Positions 44,929 through 53,297 of a stretch of DNA of 64,000 bases are shown one piece after another (position 1 is the first letter of the stretch; each line of letters starts with the position of its first letter). Made by a program: the position numbers and the translations under genes. The stretch comes from Rhizobium brockwellii (GTDB lineage Bacteria; Pseudomonadota; Alphaproteobacteria; Rhizobiales; Rhizobiaceae), in NCBI RefSeq assembly GCF_000769405.2, contig NZ_CP053442.1, forward strand, positions 197,951 to 261,950, in the 5' to 3' direction. Below the pieces are notes generated by a model. That model saw nothing but the letters and a program-made list of their open reading frames with translations, was not told where the DNA came from and made no database searches.

Positions 44929-44959
44929 TGGAGACATGAAACCGAATGTGGCAATAAAG

Positions 44960-44991
44960 AAAAACCCGGCGATGTGCTTCGCCGGGTTTTT
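44960..44991. terminator. rho-independent bidirectional terminator
   Basis: A perfect 13-bp stem (AAAAACCCGGCGA / TCGCCGGGTTTTT) around a 6-base loop, GC-rich at the centre with A/T runs on both sides. It serves the EF-hand gene (rightward) and the UPF0391 gene (leftward). Confidence 0.9.
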
Positions 44992-45010
44992 ATACTTTAA
45001 TCTGTCCGTT

Positions 45011-45175
45011 CTATACTTTTCGCATCAGTCGCATGACGAGAGATACGACGAACAGCACCAGGAAAATGAAGAACAGAACCTGGGCAATGGAAGCTGACGC
45101 CCCTGCGATGCCGCCAAATCCGAGGACGCCGGCAATCAAGGCCACGACGAGAAATACCAGAGCGTAGTAAAGCAT
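45011..45175 (-). CDS. UPF0391/DUF1328 small membrane protein
   Basis: The 54-residue protein has two transmembrane helices ([20 protein letters not shown] and [20 protein letters not shown]) around a GGIAGASAS turn, the full pattern of DUF1328 (E. coli YtjA). The start at 45175 has AAGGAGATTGCG upstream. Many members are stress-induced, which agrees with the EcfG-type promoter found upstream. Molecular function is unknown. Confidence 0.92.
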   Translation of the reverse strand: MLYYALVFLVVALIAGVLGFGGIAGASASIAQVLFFIFLVLFVVSLVMRLMRKV

Positions 45176-45205
45176 CGCAATCTCCTTGTACGTTGCTGCG
45201 GAGAT

Positions 45206-45230
45206 AACGGAGACGGCCGCATTTGGTTCC
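45206..45230 (-). promoter_or_regulatory. EcfG/RpoE2-type promoter of the UPF0391 gene
   Basis: On the minus strand GGAAC (45230-45226), exactly 16 bases, then CGTT (45209-45206). This is a perfect match to the alphaproteobacterial general-stress promoter, ending 31 bases before the start codon. Confidence 0.65.
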
Positions 45231-45274
45231 CATCCGTCTGATGGCCGGGACATGCGGCGTCGCATCGGCTCCCT

Positions 45275-45898
45275 TCAGCCGAAATGAAAGGCGCCGCTGT
45301 ACGTGCGGTCGCCTTCATTCGGCTCGGGAGGTTCGGCCGCATCGAGATAGGCCTTGAGCGGCCCGGTCAGCACGAACCAGATGCTGGCTCCCAACATGAA
45401 ACAGGCTCCCACCGGATCGTCGATGCGGGCGATGAACGGAAGGCAGGCCGATGCGAAGAGGACGATGATCCGCACCGACCACTCCGCCTCACGTTTGGCG
45501 ATGGCGCGCGCTCTCAGCGACTTGTACTCCCGAGCGCCGTAACCGCCTTGCCCTGCCTTCACAGCCGAAAGCAGCTTTCGCGCGGACGGCAACGCCAGCA
45601 TGATCAGCGCGGCGACACTGAGCGTGAAAGTCTCGCCGGCCATAACCTGCCCGCTCGCGATCAGGAGAAAGAAGAGCACGACGAGATTCCACGTCGGCTC
45701 CAGCAGCTCCGGCGGTTGCCGCGTGCGGAGATGCCAACTCCGCAGCAAAACCGCCGCGCCGTGCAGTAGCGGCTGATCGATATAACGATTGATCCAGTCC
45801 ATGCCGATGCGCCCGTCCCCGATTGCATGAAGAGGCCTCCGAACACCACGGAATTTGGTCATCATCGTGGCAATAGCCGCTGAATCCGTTCTTCGCAT
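45275..45898 (-). CDS. hypothetical membrane protein
   Basis: The protein (207 residues from the first ATG) has four hydrophobic segments: NLVVLFFLLIASGQVMA, FTLSVAALIMLALPSA, VRIIVLFASACLPFIARI and ACFMLGASIWFVLTGPLKA. A basic cytoplasmic loop lies between the second and third. I recognise no family. The start is uncertain: ATG at 45862 or 45802 (MDWINRYIDQPL) would also fit and none has a good ribosome-binding site. It lies 99 bases upstream of the UPF0391 gene in the same orientation. Confidence 0.65.
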   Translation of the reverse strand: MRRTDSAAIATMMTKFRGVRRPLHAIGDGRIGMDWINRYIDQPLLHGAAVLLRSWHLRTRQPPELLEPTWNLVVLFFLLIASGQVMAGETFTLSVAALIMLALPSARKLLSAVKAGQGGYGAREYKSLRARAIAKREAEWSVRIIVLFASACLPFIARIDDPVGACFMLGASIWFVLTGPLKAYLDAAEPPEPNEGDRTYSGAFHFG

Positions 45899-46003
45899 GG
45901 ACGAAGCGGCTTGCCGAGACGCATCGATGAGGCCGGAGAGGCGAGCCCTCTCGCCTCACGACCCCCTAAATTTGAAGGCAGCGGCAAAGCGCGCAACAGC
46001 TGT

Positions 46004-46396
46004 CTAGCGCAATTCCTGCGCGACCTCCCAGACATGGCCCGACGGATCCGCAAAAGCCGCGGTGCGGCGACCCCATGGACGATCGATCGGACCATTGAGC
46101 AGCGCGACCCCGAGTTTGTGCAGCTCTGCACAGACCAAATCGACGTCATCGACCTTGATCGTCAGCAGGACGCGCGCGCCCGAACCGGGGACTGACACGG
46201 CGGAGGGCTCGACCAGTTCAGGCGCCTGCGCTGCATCGAGCAGGTTGATCATCGTTCCCGAGAATTTCAGGACTGAGGATACCGCGTCTTCACAAACGAC
46301 GTCGAGCGCAAAGACCTTTTGGTAGAACGTTTTGGCGGCGTCGATATCATCGACGAACAGGGTGACGACCTCGAACCGATCCAACAGCATGGGCAT
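46004..46396 (-). CDS. VOC-family protein
   Basis: The 130-residue glyoxalase-fold protein begins LDRFEVVTLFVDDIDAAKTF and ends RRTAAFADPSGHVWEVAQEL. Metal-ligand-like positions and the WGRRTAAFADPSGH pattern are typical of the bleomycin-resistance/glyoxalase superfamily. GGAGGAGAAA precedes the ATG at 46396. The substrate is unknown; it appears to be a single-gene unit downstream of the ABC-F gene. Confidence 0.88.
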   Translation of the reverse strand: MPMLLDRFEVVTLFVDDIDAAKTFYQKVFALDVVCEDAVSSVLKFSGTMINLLDAAQAPELVEPSAVSVPGSGARVLLTIKVDDVDLVCAELHKLGVALLNGPIDRPWGRRTAAFADPSGHVWEVAQELR

Positions 46397-46497
46397 TTTC
46401 TCCTCCGTTGCTTCCACCAACCAACCGATATCGCTGGCCGGCTCTCCACTGGTCGCTTCGACGCTGACGGTTTCGACATCCCGCGCAAAAATAATAG

Positions 46498-48120
46498 TCA
46501 GCTTCGCAGGCCAGGCGCTTCCTGGCCGGTGCGCGCCACATATTCGGTATAGCCGCCGCCATATTGATGGATGCCGTCGGGGGTCAGCTCCAGCACCCGG
46601 TTTGAGAGTGCGGCGAGGAAATGCCGATCGTGCGAGACGAACAGCATCGTGCCCTCATATTGCGACAGCGCCCTGATCAGCATTTCCTTGGTGTCGAGAT
46701 CGAGATGGTTCGTCGGCTCGTCGAGCACGAGCAGGTTCGGCGGGTCGAACAGCATGATCGCCATGACCAGCCGCGCCTTCTCGCCGCCGGATAGGACCCG
46801 GCACCGCTTCTCGACATCGTCGCCGGAGAAGCCGAAGCAGCCGGCCAGCGCGCGCAACGGCCCCTGCCCCGCCTGGGGAAACTGGTCTTCCAGCATCTGG
46901 AAGACGGTACGCTCGCCATCGAGAATATCCATGGCGTGCTGAGCGAAATAGCCCATCTTGACGCTGGCGCCCAGCGCAACGCTGCCCTGGTCTGGCGCGG
47001 TGGAACCCGTCACCAGCTTCAGCAGCGTCGACTTGCCGGCGCCGTTGATGCCCATGATGCACCAGCGCTCCCGGCGCCGCACGACAAAATCCAAACCCTC
47101 ATAAATGCTGCGGCTGCCGTATTTCTTGTGGACGTTTTTCAGGTTGATCACGTCCTCGCCGGAGCGCGGCGCCGGTTGGAACTCGAAGGAAACGATCTGG
47201 CGGCGCTTGGGCGGCTCCACCCGGTCGATCTTCTCCAGTTTCTTCACGCGGCTCTGCACTTGCGAAGCATGCGAGGCGCGCGCCTTGAAGCGCTCGATGA
47301 ACTTGATCTCCTTGGCGAGCATCGCCTGCTGGCGTTCGAACTGAGCCTGCTGCTGCTTTTCGTTCTGCGCCCGCTGCTGCTCGTAGAATTCATAGTCGCC
47401 GGAATAGGCCGTCAGCGTGCCGCCGTCGATTTCGATGATCTTGGTGACGATGCGGTTCATGAACTCGCGGTCATGCGAGGTCATCAGCAGCGCGCCCTCG
47501 TAACCTTTCAGAAATTCCTCCAGCCAGATCAGGCTTTCCAGATCCAGATGGTTGCTCGGCTCGTCGAGCAGCATGACGTCGGGGCGCATGAGGAGAATGC
47601 GGGCGAGCGCCACGCGCATCTTCCAGCCTCCCGACAGCGCGCCGACATCGCCGTCCATCATCTCCTGGCTGAAGCTCAGGCCCGCGAGCACTTCGCGGGC
47701 GCGCCCCTCGAGCGCATAACCGTCCAGCTCCTCGTAGCGCGCCTGCACCTCGCCGTAGCGCTCGATGATCTCCTCCATGTTATCGGCCTGTTCGGGATCG
47801 GCCATGGCCGCCTCCAGATCGCGCAATTCGCCGGCAACGATGCTGACCGGACCTGCGCCGTTCATCACCTCGGCGACGGCGCTGTGGCCGGCCATCTCGC
47901 CGACATCCTGGTTGAAATAGCCGATGGTGACGCCCTTCTCGCAGGAGACCTGCCCCTCGTCGGGCTGCTCCTCGCCGTTGATCATCCGGAAGACGGTCGT
48001 CTTGCCGGCGCCGTTCGGACCGACGAGGCCGATCTTCTCGCCTCTGTTAAGAGCCGCGGACGCCTCGATGAAGAGGATACGGTGGCTGAGCTGCTTGCTG
48101 ATATTCTCGATACGGATCAT
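46498..48120 (-). CDS. ABC-F family ATPase
   Basis: The 540-residue soluble protein has two ABC domains. Domain 1 has Walker A GPNGAGKTT, ALSGGWKMRVALARIL and VMLLDEPSNHLDLESL. Domain 2 has GINGAGKSTL, VLSGGEKARLVMAIML and LLVLDEPTNHLDLDTKE. A charged coiled-coil linker (about 240-310) with a KQQQAQFERQQAML pattern joins them. ABC-F proteins act on ribosomes as translation factors or in antibiotic protection; this one resembles the YbiT/YheS-like housekeeping group. No transmembrane segments are present. Confidence 0.92.
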   Translation of the reverse strand: MIRIENISKQLSHRILFIEASAALNRGEKIGLVGPNGAGKTTVFRMINGEEQPDEGQVSCEKGVTIGYFNQDVGEMAGHSAVAEVMNGAGPVSIVAGELRDLEAAMADPEQADNMEEIIERYGEVQARYEELDGYALEGRAREVLAGLSFSQEMMDGDVGALSGGWKMRVALARILLMRPDVMLLDEPSNHLDLESLIWLEEFLKGYEGALLMTSHDREFMNRIVTKIIEIDGGTLTAYSGDYEFYEQQRAQNEKQQQAQFERQQAMLAKEIKFIERFKARASHASQVQSRVKKLEKIDRVEPPKRRQIVSFEFQPAPRSGEDVINLKNVHKKYGSRSIYEGLDFVVRRRERWCIMGINGAGKSTLLKLVTGSTAPDQGSVALGASVKMGYFAQHAMDILDGERTVFQMLEDQFPQAGQGPLRALAGCFGFSGDDVEKRCRVLSGGEKARLVMAIMLFDPPNLLVLDEPTNHLDLDTKEMLIRALSQYEGTMLFVSHDRHFLAALSNRVLELTPDGIHQYGGGYTEYVARTGQEAPGLRS

Positions 48121-48324
48121 GATTTGCGCGGCGCCTGCAGAAGGAGATTTTGGCGCGCTTATGCCATGCGGGGAAACCGCAGGATAGCCCTGTTTCTCAC
48201 CCTCTCGCTCAAGAATATAATGCCGAAAAGCCTGAGCGGTTTTCGAACGACATCATGCTCACCTTCTTTAATTTGGAACAGGATTGGATAATATCGCGGC
48301 TCACGCCAACGGGAACTCGCGCCA

Positions 48325-48654
48325 ATGAGCGTTCGTCCGCCGCAGTCCTTCAGACCATCCGAGCAGAATAAAAACGGCTTCAACGTTCTCGAATACGAGC
48401 TGATGTCGGAACGCGCGGATTCGCTTGGACGTCACGGGCTGAAGGTGGAGGCGACGCTCGCCGCCCTGAAGGCCTGGGCTGCCGACCGCCAGAGCACGGA
48501 GGAGCGCGAGAGGCTTCTCAATGAAGCATCAGACGCCGTCTGGGCGTTTTTCATCCAGCGTGAGATCTGCGGCTTGCGCAACAACCGCGACGCCATCCAG
48601 CGTTACGGCATCCCCAACGAGGTAATCGCGAGATTGGGCGCAGTGCGAAAATAG
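48325..48654 (+). CDS. conserved hypothetical protein (DUF6665-like)
   Basis: The 109-residue, charged, mostly helical protein reads NVLEYELMSERADSLGRHGL (about 20-39), then RERLLNEASDAVWAFFIQRE and ICGLRNNRDAIQRYGIPNEV. It looks like the small rhizobial family annotated DUF6665, with no known function and no signal peptide. The ribosome-binding site is weak; the second ATG (48403) is less likely because it would remove conserved residues. Confidence 0.7.
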   Translation: MSVRPPQSFRPSEQNKNGFNVLEYELMSERADSLGRHGLKVEATLAALKAWAADRQSTEERERLLNEASDAVWAFFIQREICGLRNNRDAIQRYGIPNEVIARLGAVRK

Positions 48655-48660
48655 CGCGGC

Positions 48661-48682
48661 GACGGCTGGTGTGGCAGCCGTC
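48661..48682. terminator. hairpin after the DUF6665-like gene
   Basis: GACGGCTG and CAGCCGTC form a perfect 8-bp stem with a GTGTGG loop, 6 bases past the stop. There is no U-run. Confidence 0.45.
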
Positions 48683-48758
48683 CAGCCTCGCTATTGGGTG
48701 GAAATCGCCGGTGCGGAACGGTATGGCTTGATGCGGAACCAATGCGAAAGGAAACGCG

Positions 48759-49628
48759 ATGCCAATCTCAATCCGGATCGGGAATCAGGATCTCACCGTC
48801 GATGTCTCCTCCCTCGGCGCCGAGATGCAGGCGCTCAAATCAAGCGACGGACGCTCGTGGCTGTGGACCGGCGATGCCGCCTTCTGGACCGGGCGGTCGC
48901 CGATCCTGTTTCCGATCGTCGGCAAGGCGCCTGACGACAAGATCGCGATCGACGGCACGGTCTATCCGATGGCTCAGCATGGCTTTGCCCGCCGCAGCGA
49001 ATTCACCCTTGCGGCATCCACCGAGACGATGTGCCGGTTCGAACTGACCGCCTCGGATGCGACGCGGGCGGTGTATCCTTTCGAGTTTCAGCTGGCCGTG
49101 GTGCATGCGGTGGAGGGTCACGTGCTGACTGTCACGGCGGAGGTTACCAATCGCGACCAGAAGGCGATGCCGTTCGGCCTCGGATTTCATTCCGCCTTCG
49201 CCTGGCCATTGCCGGGTGCTTCCGGTCGCGACCATATCGTCAGGCTCGACAATGAAGGCGAGCCGGCGCTTGTGCGGCTGGAAGGCGGCCTCATCAACCC
49301 TGCGGCCCTGCCCTCCCCGTTCAAGGCCGGCCGGCTGGTGCTCGATCATTCGATGTTCGAGCAGGATGCGATGATTTTCCCTGATGGTGCGGGCGAAGGG
49401 CTGGCTTATGGCGCCGAACACGGGCCGACCATGCAGTTCCATTTCGAAAACCTGCCCAACCTTGCGTTATGGACCAAACCGGGCGCGCCCTTCCTCTGCA
49501 TCGAGCCCTGGCACGGAACGGCTGCGGAAGCGGGGAGCTCGAGCGAGCTTTCGAAAAGGCCGTCCACCACGATCCTGGCGCCGGGCGCGGTGGAGAGCTT
49601 CGTCTTCACGGTCGAAATTCCGCAATAG
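48759..49628 (+). CDS. aldose 1-epimerase family protein (LacX-like)
   Basis: The 289-residue beta-sandwich protein has the galactose-mutarotase fold: VSSLGAEMQALKS, PILFPIVGKAPDD, YPMAQHGFARRSEF (catalytic-type His), PFGLGFHSAFAWPL (second His) and a C-terminal FLCIEPWHG. The LacX-type subgroup contains sugar epimerases of unclear substrate. AAGGAAACGCG precedes the ATG. It is a single-gene unit with a terminator before the convergent emrB. Confidence 0.9.
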   Translation: MPISIRIGNQDLTVDVSSLGAEMQALKSSDGRSWLWTGDAAFWTGRSPILFPIVGKAPDDKIAIDGTVYPMAQHGFARRSEFTLAASTETMCRFELTASDATRAVYPFEFQLAVVHAVEGHVLTVTAEVTNRDQKAMPFGLGFHSAFAWPLPGASGRDHIVRLDNEGEPALVRLEGGLINPAALPSPFKAGRLVLDHSMFEQDAMIFPDGAGEGLAYGAEHGPTMQFHFENLPNLALWTKPGAPFLCIEPWHGTAAEAGSSSELSKRPSTTILAPGAVESFVFTVEIPQ

Positions 49629-49641
49629 AAGACAGCGGAAA

Positions 49642-49668
49642 GCGCTCGCCGGGAAGTCGGGCGAGCGC
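49642..49668. terminator. bidirectional hairpin between epimerase-like gene and emrB
   Basis: GCGCTCGCC and GGCGAGCGC (9 bp) surround a 9-base loop, in the 51-base gap between the convergent genes. Confidence 0.6.
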
Positions 49669-49679
49669 CGATGTTTCAT

Positions 49680-51269
49680 TTAATGAGCGCCAGCGCCACC
49701 GCCGGCCTGCGGCTTCTGGGTGAGCAGCAGGGCGACGGCTGCAATGGCAAGAACCACGCCGATGACGGCGAAGGTATCGGCAAAACCGAGGATGAGGGCC
49801 TGGCGTTTGACGACCTGGCCAAGCGCCACGACGGCCTTCTGGGCTGCGACGGCATGGTCGGAGACACCATGCTGCATGAAGTAGCCGGTCAATTGGTCGA
49901 GACGGGTGCGGACTTCGTCGCGGCCGAGCGTCACCGACTGGCCGATGATGTTGGAGTGGAACTGCTCGCGTTTGGTCAGCACGGTGCCGAGTGTTGCCGT
50001 GCCGACAGCGCCGCCGAGATTACGTAGCATGTTGGTCAGGCCCGAGGCGGCGGCGGCATCCGAAGGTGCGATGCCAGCCGTTGTGATCGCGGTGATCGGC
50101 GTCAGCACCAGCGCCTGGCCGATGGCGCGGACGATGTTCGGGATCCAGAACTGGTCGCCTGCGGTATCGGCTGACAAGGTGATGTTCATGAAGCAGCTGA
50201 TCGCGAAGATCGAGATGCCGAGGAAGCCGATGTAACGCGCATCGAAGCGCTTCATCATCATCGGCACGAGCGGGATCAAAAGCAGCTGCGGCAGGCCGGT
50301 CCATGCCAGCACATTGCCGATCTGCTCGGCATTATAGCGCTGCACCTGGCCGAGATATTGCGGCAGGATATAGACGGTGCCGAAAAGGGCGACGCCGACC
50401 AGCACGTTGACGGCAACGCCGATGCCGAAATTGCGCTGCTTCAGCAGGCGCAGCTTGACCAGCGGCTTCTCCACCGTCAGCTCGATCCAGATGAAGGCGA
50501 CGAGGAAGACGAAGGCGACGATACTGAGCTTGACGATGAAGGGCGAGGAGAACCAGTCTTCTTTGTTGCCTTCTTCGAGCACCGTCTGCAGCGCCGAGAG
50601 ACCGATCGCCATGCTAAAGATCCCGGCCCAGTCGCCTTCCCGAAGCAGGCCGAGGCGCATCGGCTGCTTGTCGAGCGTCAGGGCAAGGGCGACCGCCATG
50701 ATGGCGCTCGGGATGGCGTTGATGAAGAAGATCGTCTGCCAGCCGTAGTTTTCGGTGAGGTAGCCGCCGATGGTCGGGCCGATCGCCGGTGCGAAGGTGA
50801 CCGAAAGCGCGAAGGCCGCAAGGCCGAGCGGCTGCTGGTGCTTCGGCAGCTTGGTCAGCACCATGGTGAAGGCCATCGGGATCAGCACGCCGCCGGCAAA
50901 ACCCTGCAGGCCGCGCAGCACGATCATCGTGCCGAGATCATGGGCGAAGGCACAGCCAATCGAAAACAGCGGAAACAGGACGGAATTGACGAGGATATAA
51001 CGGCGGAACGAGAAGACATTGCTGAAATAGGCGGTCAGCGGAATGACGACGATCTCGCCGATGAGGTAGGAGGTGGAGATCCAGGCGCCGTTGTCGACGC
51101 CCGTTCCGATGCCGCCCTCGATGTCGAGCAGCGAGGCATTGGTGATCTGGATGTTGAGGATCGCCATGAAGGCGCCGATCATGCCGGCGAGAACGGCGAT
51201 CCATTCCCTGGTGCTGGCGCCGGATTTCGGCTGCGGAGCGGCGATTGATGTTGCTGCGATGGTGGACAT
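49680..51269 (-). CDS. emrB: MFS multidrug exporter, DHA2/EmrB family
   Basis: The 529-residue protein has about 14 transmembrane segments and DHA2 signatures: FMAILNIQITNASLLDIEGG (helix 1), GSYLIGEIVVIPL-type helix 2 (STSYLIGEIVVIPLT), and RGLQGFAGGVLIPMAFTMVL (motif C region). A long hydrophilic C-terminal loop precedes the last helix. With the HlyD-type adaptor it forms a tripartite proton-driven pump resembling R. etli RmrAB. GAGGAGTTCGTGTC precedes the ATG. Confidence 0.93.
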   Translation of the reverse strand: MSTIAATSIAAPQPKSGASTREWIAVLAGMIGAFMAILNIQITNASLLDIEGGIGTGVDNGAWISTSYLIGEIVVIPLTAYFSNVFSFRRYILVNSVLFPLFSIGCAFAHDLGTMIVLRGLQGFAGGVLIPMAFTMVLTKLPKHQQPLGLAAFALSVTFAPAIGPTIGGYLTENYGWQTIFFINAIPSAIMAVALALTLDKQPMRLGLLREGDWAGIFSMAIGLSALQTVLEEGNKEDWFSSPFIVKLSIVAFVFLVAFIWIELTVEKPLVKLRLLKQRNFGIGVAVNVLVGVALFGTVYILPQYLGQVQRYNAEQIGNVLAWTGLPQLLLIPLVPMMMKRFDARYIGFLGISIFAISCFMNITLSADTAGDQFWIPNIVRAIGQALVLTPITAITTAGIAPSDAAAASGLTNMLRNLGGAVGTATLGTVLTKREQFHSNIIGQSVTLGRDEVRTRLDQLTGYFMQHGVSDHAVAAQKAVVALGQVVKRQALILGFADTFAVIGVVLAIAAVALLLTQKPQAGGGAGAH

Positions 51270-51293
51270 GACACGAACTCCTCGTCCCCCGGC

Positions 51294-52478
51294 CTAGCTA
51301 CGGTCGTTCTTGGTGTCGATGCTCGGCTGGACGGACATGCCGGGTCGCAGGTCGCCATTGGCGGCGGCGTCGCCGTCGAGCACGATCCTGACCGGAATGC
51401 GCTGGACGACCTTGGTGAAGTTGCCGGTGGCGTTATCGGGCGGCAGCAGGGCAAATTCCTGGCCGCTTGCCGGAGCGAGGCTGTCGACATGGCCGTGATA
51501 GGTGCGGCCGGGGAACATATCGACCTCGATATCGACGGGCTGGCCGGCCTTGACGTCGGTGAGCTGGGTTTCTTTGTAGTTGGCGATGACATAGGCAGCC
51601 GTCGTCGGCACGACCGACATCAGCTGGGTGCCGGCCTGGACATATTGGCCGACGCGTAGCGTCCGGTTGCCGACGGTGCCGTCGACAGGCGCGGTGATCG
51701 TCGCATAGGAAAGGTTGAGCTCGGCCTGGTGCTGGACGGCCTGACTGCGCGCAAGGGACGCCCTCGCCTGGGCAAGCTCGGCATTCAGCAGATCGACCTG
51801 CTTGACGGCGGCATCGAGCGAGGCACTGTCGCGGACGATCGAGGCCTGGGCGGCAGCGATCTGCGAGGCGGCCTGCTGCGCCGTCTGGACCGGGGCATAA
51901 CCGCTGGTGGCGAGGTTCGAATAACGCTTGTTGTTCTGCTCGGCAAAGGTCTCGTTGGCGCGGTCGACGTCGACGGTCGCGCGGGCCGCAGCGATGGTCG
52001 ACTGCTGGATATCGAGCGAAGCCTGCTTGGCGTTGACGGTGGCCTCTGCTGCGGCGACATCGGCCTTGGCCTGATCGAGGGCCGCCTTGAAGTCGCGGTC
52101 GTCGATGCGGGCGAGCGGCTGGCCAGCCTTGACTGTCTCGTTGTCCATGACGAGTACCTCGGCGAGATAGCCTGAAACCTTGGGGGCGATGGTGCTGCTG
52201 TCGGCCTTCACATAGGCGTCGTCGGTCGAGATATGGAAGCGGCCGACCGTCCAGTAATCATGGCCGTAATAGGCGCCGGCGGCGATCATCACGAGTGCGG
52301 TGGCGCCGAGAAGCAGGGAGCGGCCACCGCGCTTGCGGGCGGGCTTTTCCTCGGCAACGGGGGCGGCAGCTTCGGTGACGCGCGGCGGCTTGCCGGCGTC
52401 CAAGCTTGCCGGGGCGGCTTCGGCGGTGGTTTCGACGGCTGTATTGTTGTTCAAGGCATGCAGCTTCTTGGTAGTCAT
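51294..52478 (-). CDS. emrA: HlyD/EmrA-family periplasmic adaptor
   Basis: The 394-residue membrane-fusion protein has a cytoplasmic N-tail, one transmembrane helix (GGRSLLLGATALVMIAAGAY), a lipoyl/barrel-sandwich half (ISTDDAYVKADSSTIAPKVS, GYLAEVLVMDNETVKAGQPL), a long coiled-coil hairpin (about 115-235) and a beta-barrel part (TITAPVDGTVGNRTLRVGQY). It links EmrB to an outer-membrane channel not encoded here. CCGGAGAGAGACA precedes the ATG. It is first in the emrAB operon, divergent from the tetR gene. Confidence 0.93.
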   Translation of the reverse strand: MTTKKLHALNNNTAVETTAEAAPASLDAGKPPRVTEAAAPVAEEKPARKRGGRSLLLGATALVMIAAGAYYGHDYWTVGRFHISTDDAYVKADSSTIAPKVSGYLAEVLVMDNETVKAGQPLARIDDRDFKAALDQAKADVAAAEATVNAKQASLDIQQSTIAAARATVDVDRANETFAEQNNKRYSNLATSGYAPVQTAQQAASQIAAAQASIVRDSASLDAAVKQVDLLNAELAQARASLARSQAVQHQAELNLSYATITAPVDGTVGNRTLRVGQYVQAGTQLMSVVPTTAAYVIANYKETQLTDVKAGQPVDIEVDMFPGRTYHGHVDSLAPASGQEFALLPPDNATGNFTKVVQRIPVRIVLDGDAAANGDLRPGMSVQPSIDTKNDRS

Positions 52479-52560
52479 TGTCTCTCTCCGGATGACGGGT
52501 CGCCGTCTCTTGGGCTGCGGCCTCTGAATTCAAGTGAAATCCTATTTAGGAAACTTGATG

Positions 52561-52609
52561 TTTTCCAAAATATGCACTATAAAACGGATGTCAATGGGAA
52601 TTTGGAAAA
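52561..52609. promoter_or_regulatory. inverted repeat in the emrA-tetR divergent promoter
   Basis: Perfect 9-bp arms TTTTCCAAA (52561-52569) and TTTGGAAAA (52601-52609) lie 31 bases apart in the AT-rich gap, the right arm 5 bases before the regulator start. They are probable TetR-type half-sites or two operator copies controlling both genes. Confidence 0.5.
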
Positions 52610-52614
52610 TCATC

Positions 52615-53262
52615 ATGGTCCAAAATCAACAAATTGAGAGAAGGCCGCGCGGAAGGCCGCAGTTGCGCTGTGACGACGACACCAGGAGCGTGATCATCGA
52701 GGCCGCGAACACCCAGTTTCACGAGAATGGCTACGCGGCGGCCAGCATCGCCACGATCGCCCAGGAGGCTGGTGTTTCCACAAAGACCCTCTACCGGCTG
52801 TTTCCGACCAAAGCCGATCTCTTCGCCAGCACGATCTCTGAGCGTATCGTCGGCTTCCTGCTAGCGCTCGATCCCCCGACGCTCGCCGTCGCCGATCTGA
52901 GAGATGGGCTGGAGCGCATGCTGATGGCTTACGGCATGCTGTCGCTTTCGGAAGATACGGTCACCATCATGCGCCTCGTCATCGGTGAGTCGGACCGCTT
53001 CCCTGAAATCGCCACCTCCTTCTACGAACAGGCGATCCTGCGCACCAATGCGCTGATGGAGGACTGGCTGCGCCGGCAGGTCGACCGCGGCCTTATTGTG
53101 CTCGAGGATCCGCATCTCGCCTGCGGCATGCTGCGCGGCATGATGGCCATGGAGCCGCAGCGCGCGGCGATCCTGCGCCAGGAACCGCCGCCGAAGATCG
53201 AGGCTATTGCGGCACGAGCGAAGATGTGCGCCGACCTTTTCCTGAAGGGCTGCGCGCTCTGA
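52615..53262 (+). CDS. TetR/AcrR-family repressor of the efflux operon
   Basis: The 215-residue protein has an N-terminal TetR HTH (RSVIIEAANTQFHENGYAAA, then IAQEAGVSTKTLYRLFPTKA) and a larger helical ligand domain. Divergence from emrAB with a dyad between them argues that it represses the pump and is released by pump substrates such as plant phenolics. The ATG at 52615 (MVQNQQIERRPRGRP) fits family N-termini; upstream in-frame ATGs fall in the operator. Confidence 0.88.
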   Translation: MVQNQQIERRPRGRPQLRCDDDTRSVIIEAANTQFHENGYAAASIATIAQEAGVSTKTLYRLFPTKADLFASTISERIVGFLLALDPPTLAVADLRDGLERMLMAYGMLSLSEDTVTIMRLVIGESDRFPEIATSFYEQAILRTNALMEDWLRRQVDRGLIVLEDPHLACGMLRGMMAMEPQRAAILRQEPPPKIEAIAARAKMCADLFLKGCAL

Positions 53263-53286
53263 AGCATCGCTCGGGCTTCAGAGCGC
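53254..53286. terminator. terminator overlapping the tetR stop
   Basis: GCGCTCTGAAGC and GCTTCAGAGCGC form a perfect 12-bp stem with a 9-base loop. It includes the tetR stop codon and ends 11 bases before the convergent TehA-like gene. Confidence 0.65.
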
Positions 53287-53297
53287 AATGATTTTCC

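Noticed and set aside
46936..48291. 451-codon plus-strand frame
   Set aside because: It is antisense to the ABC-F ATPase; no motif is visible in it.
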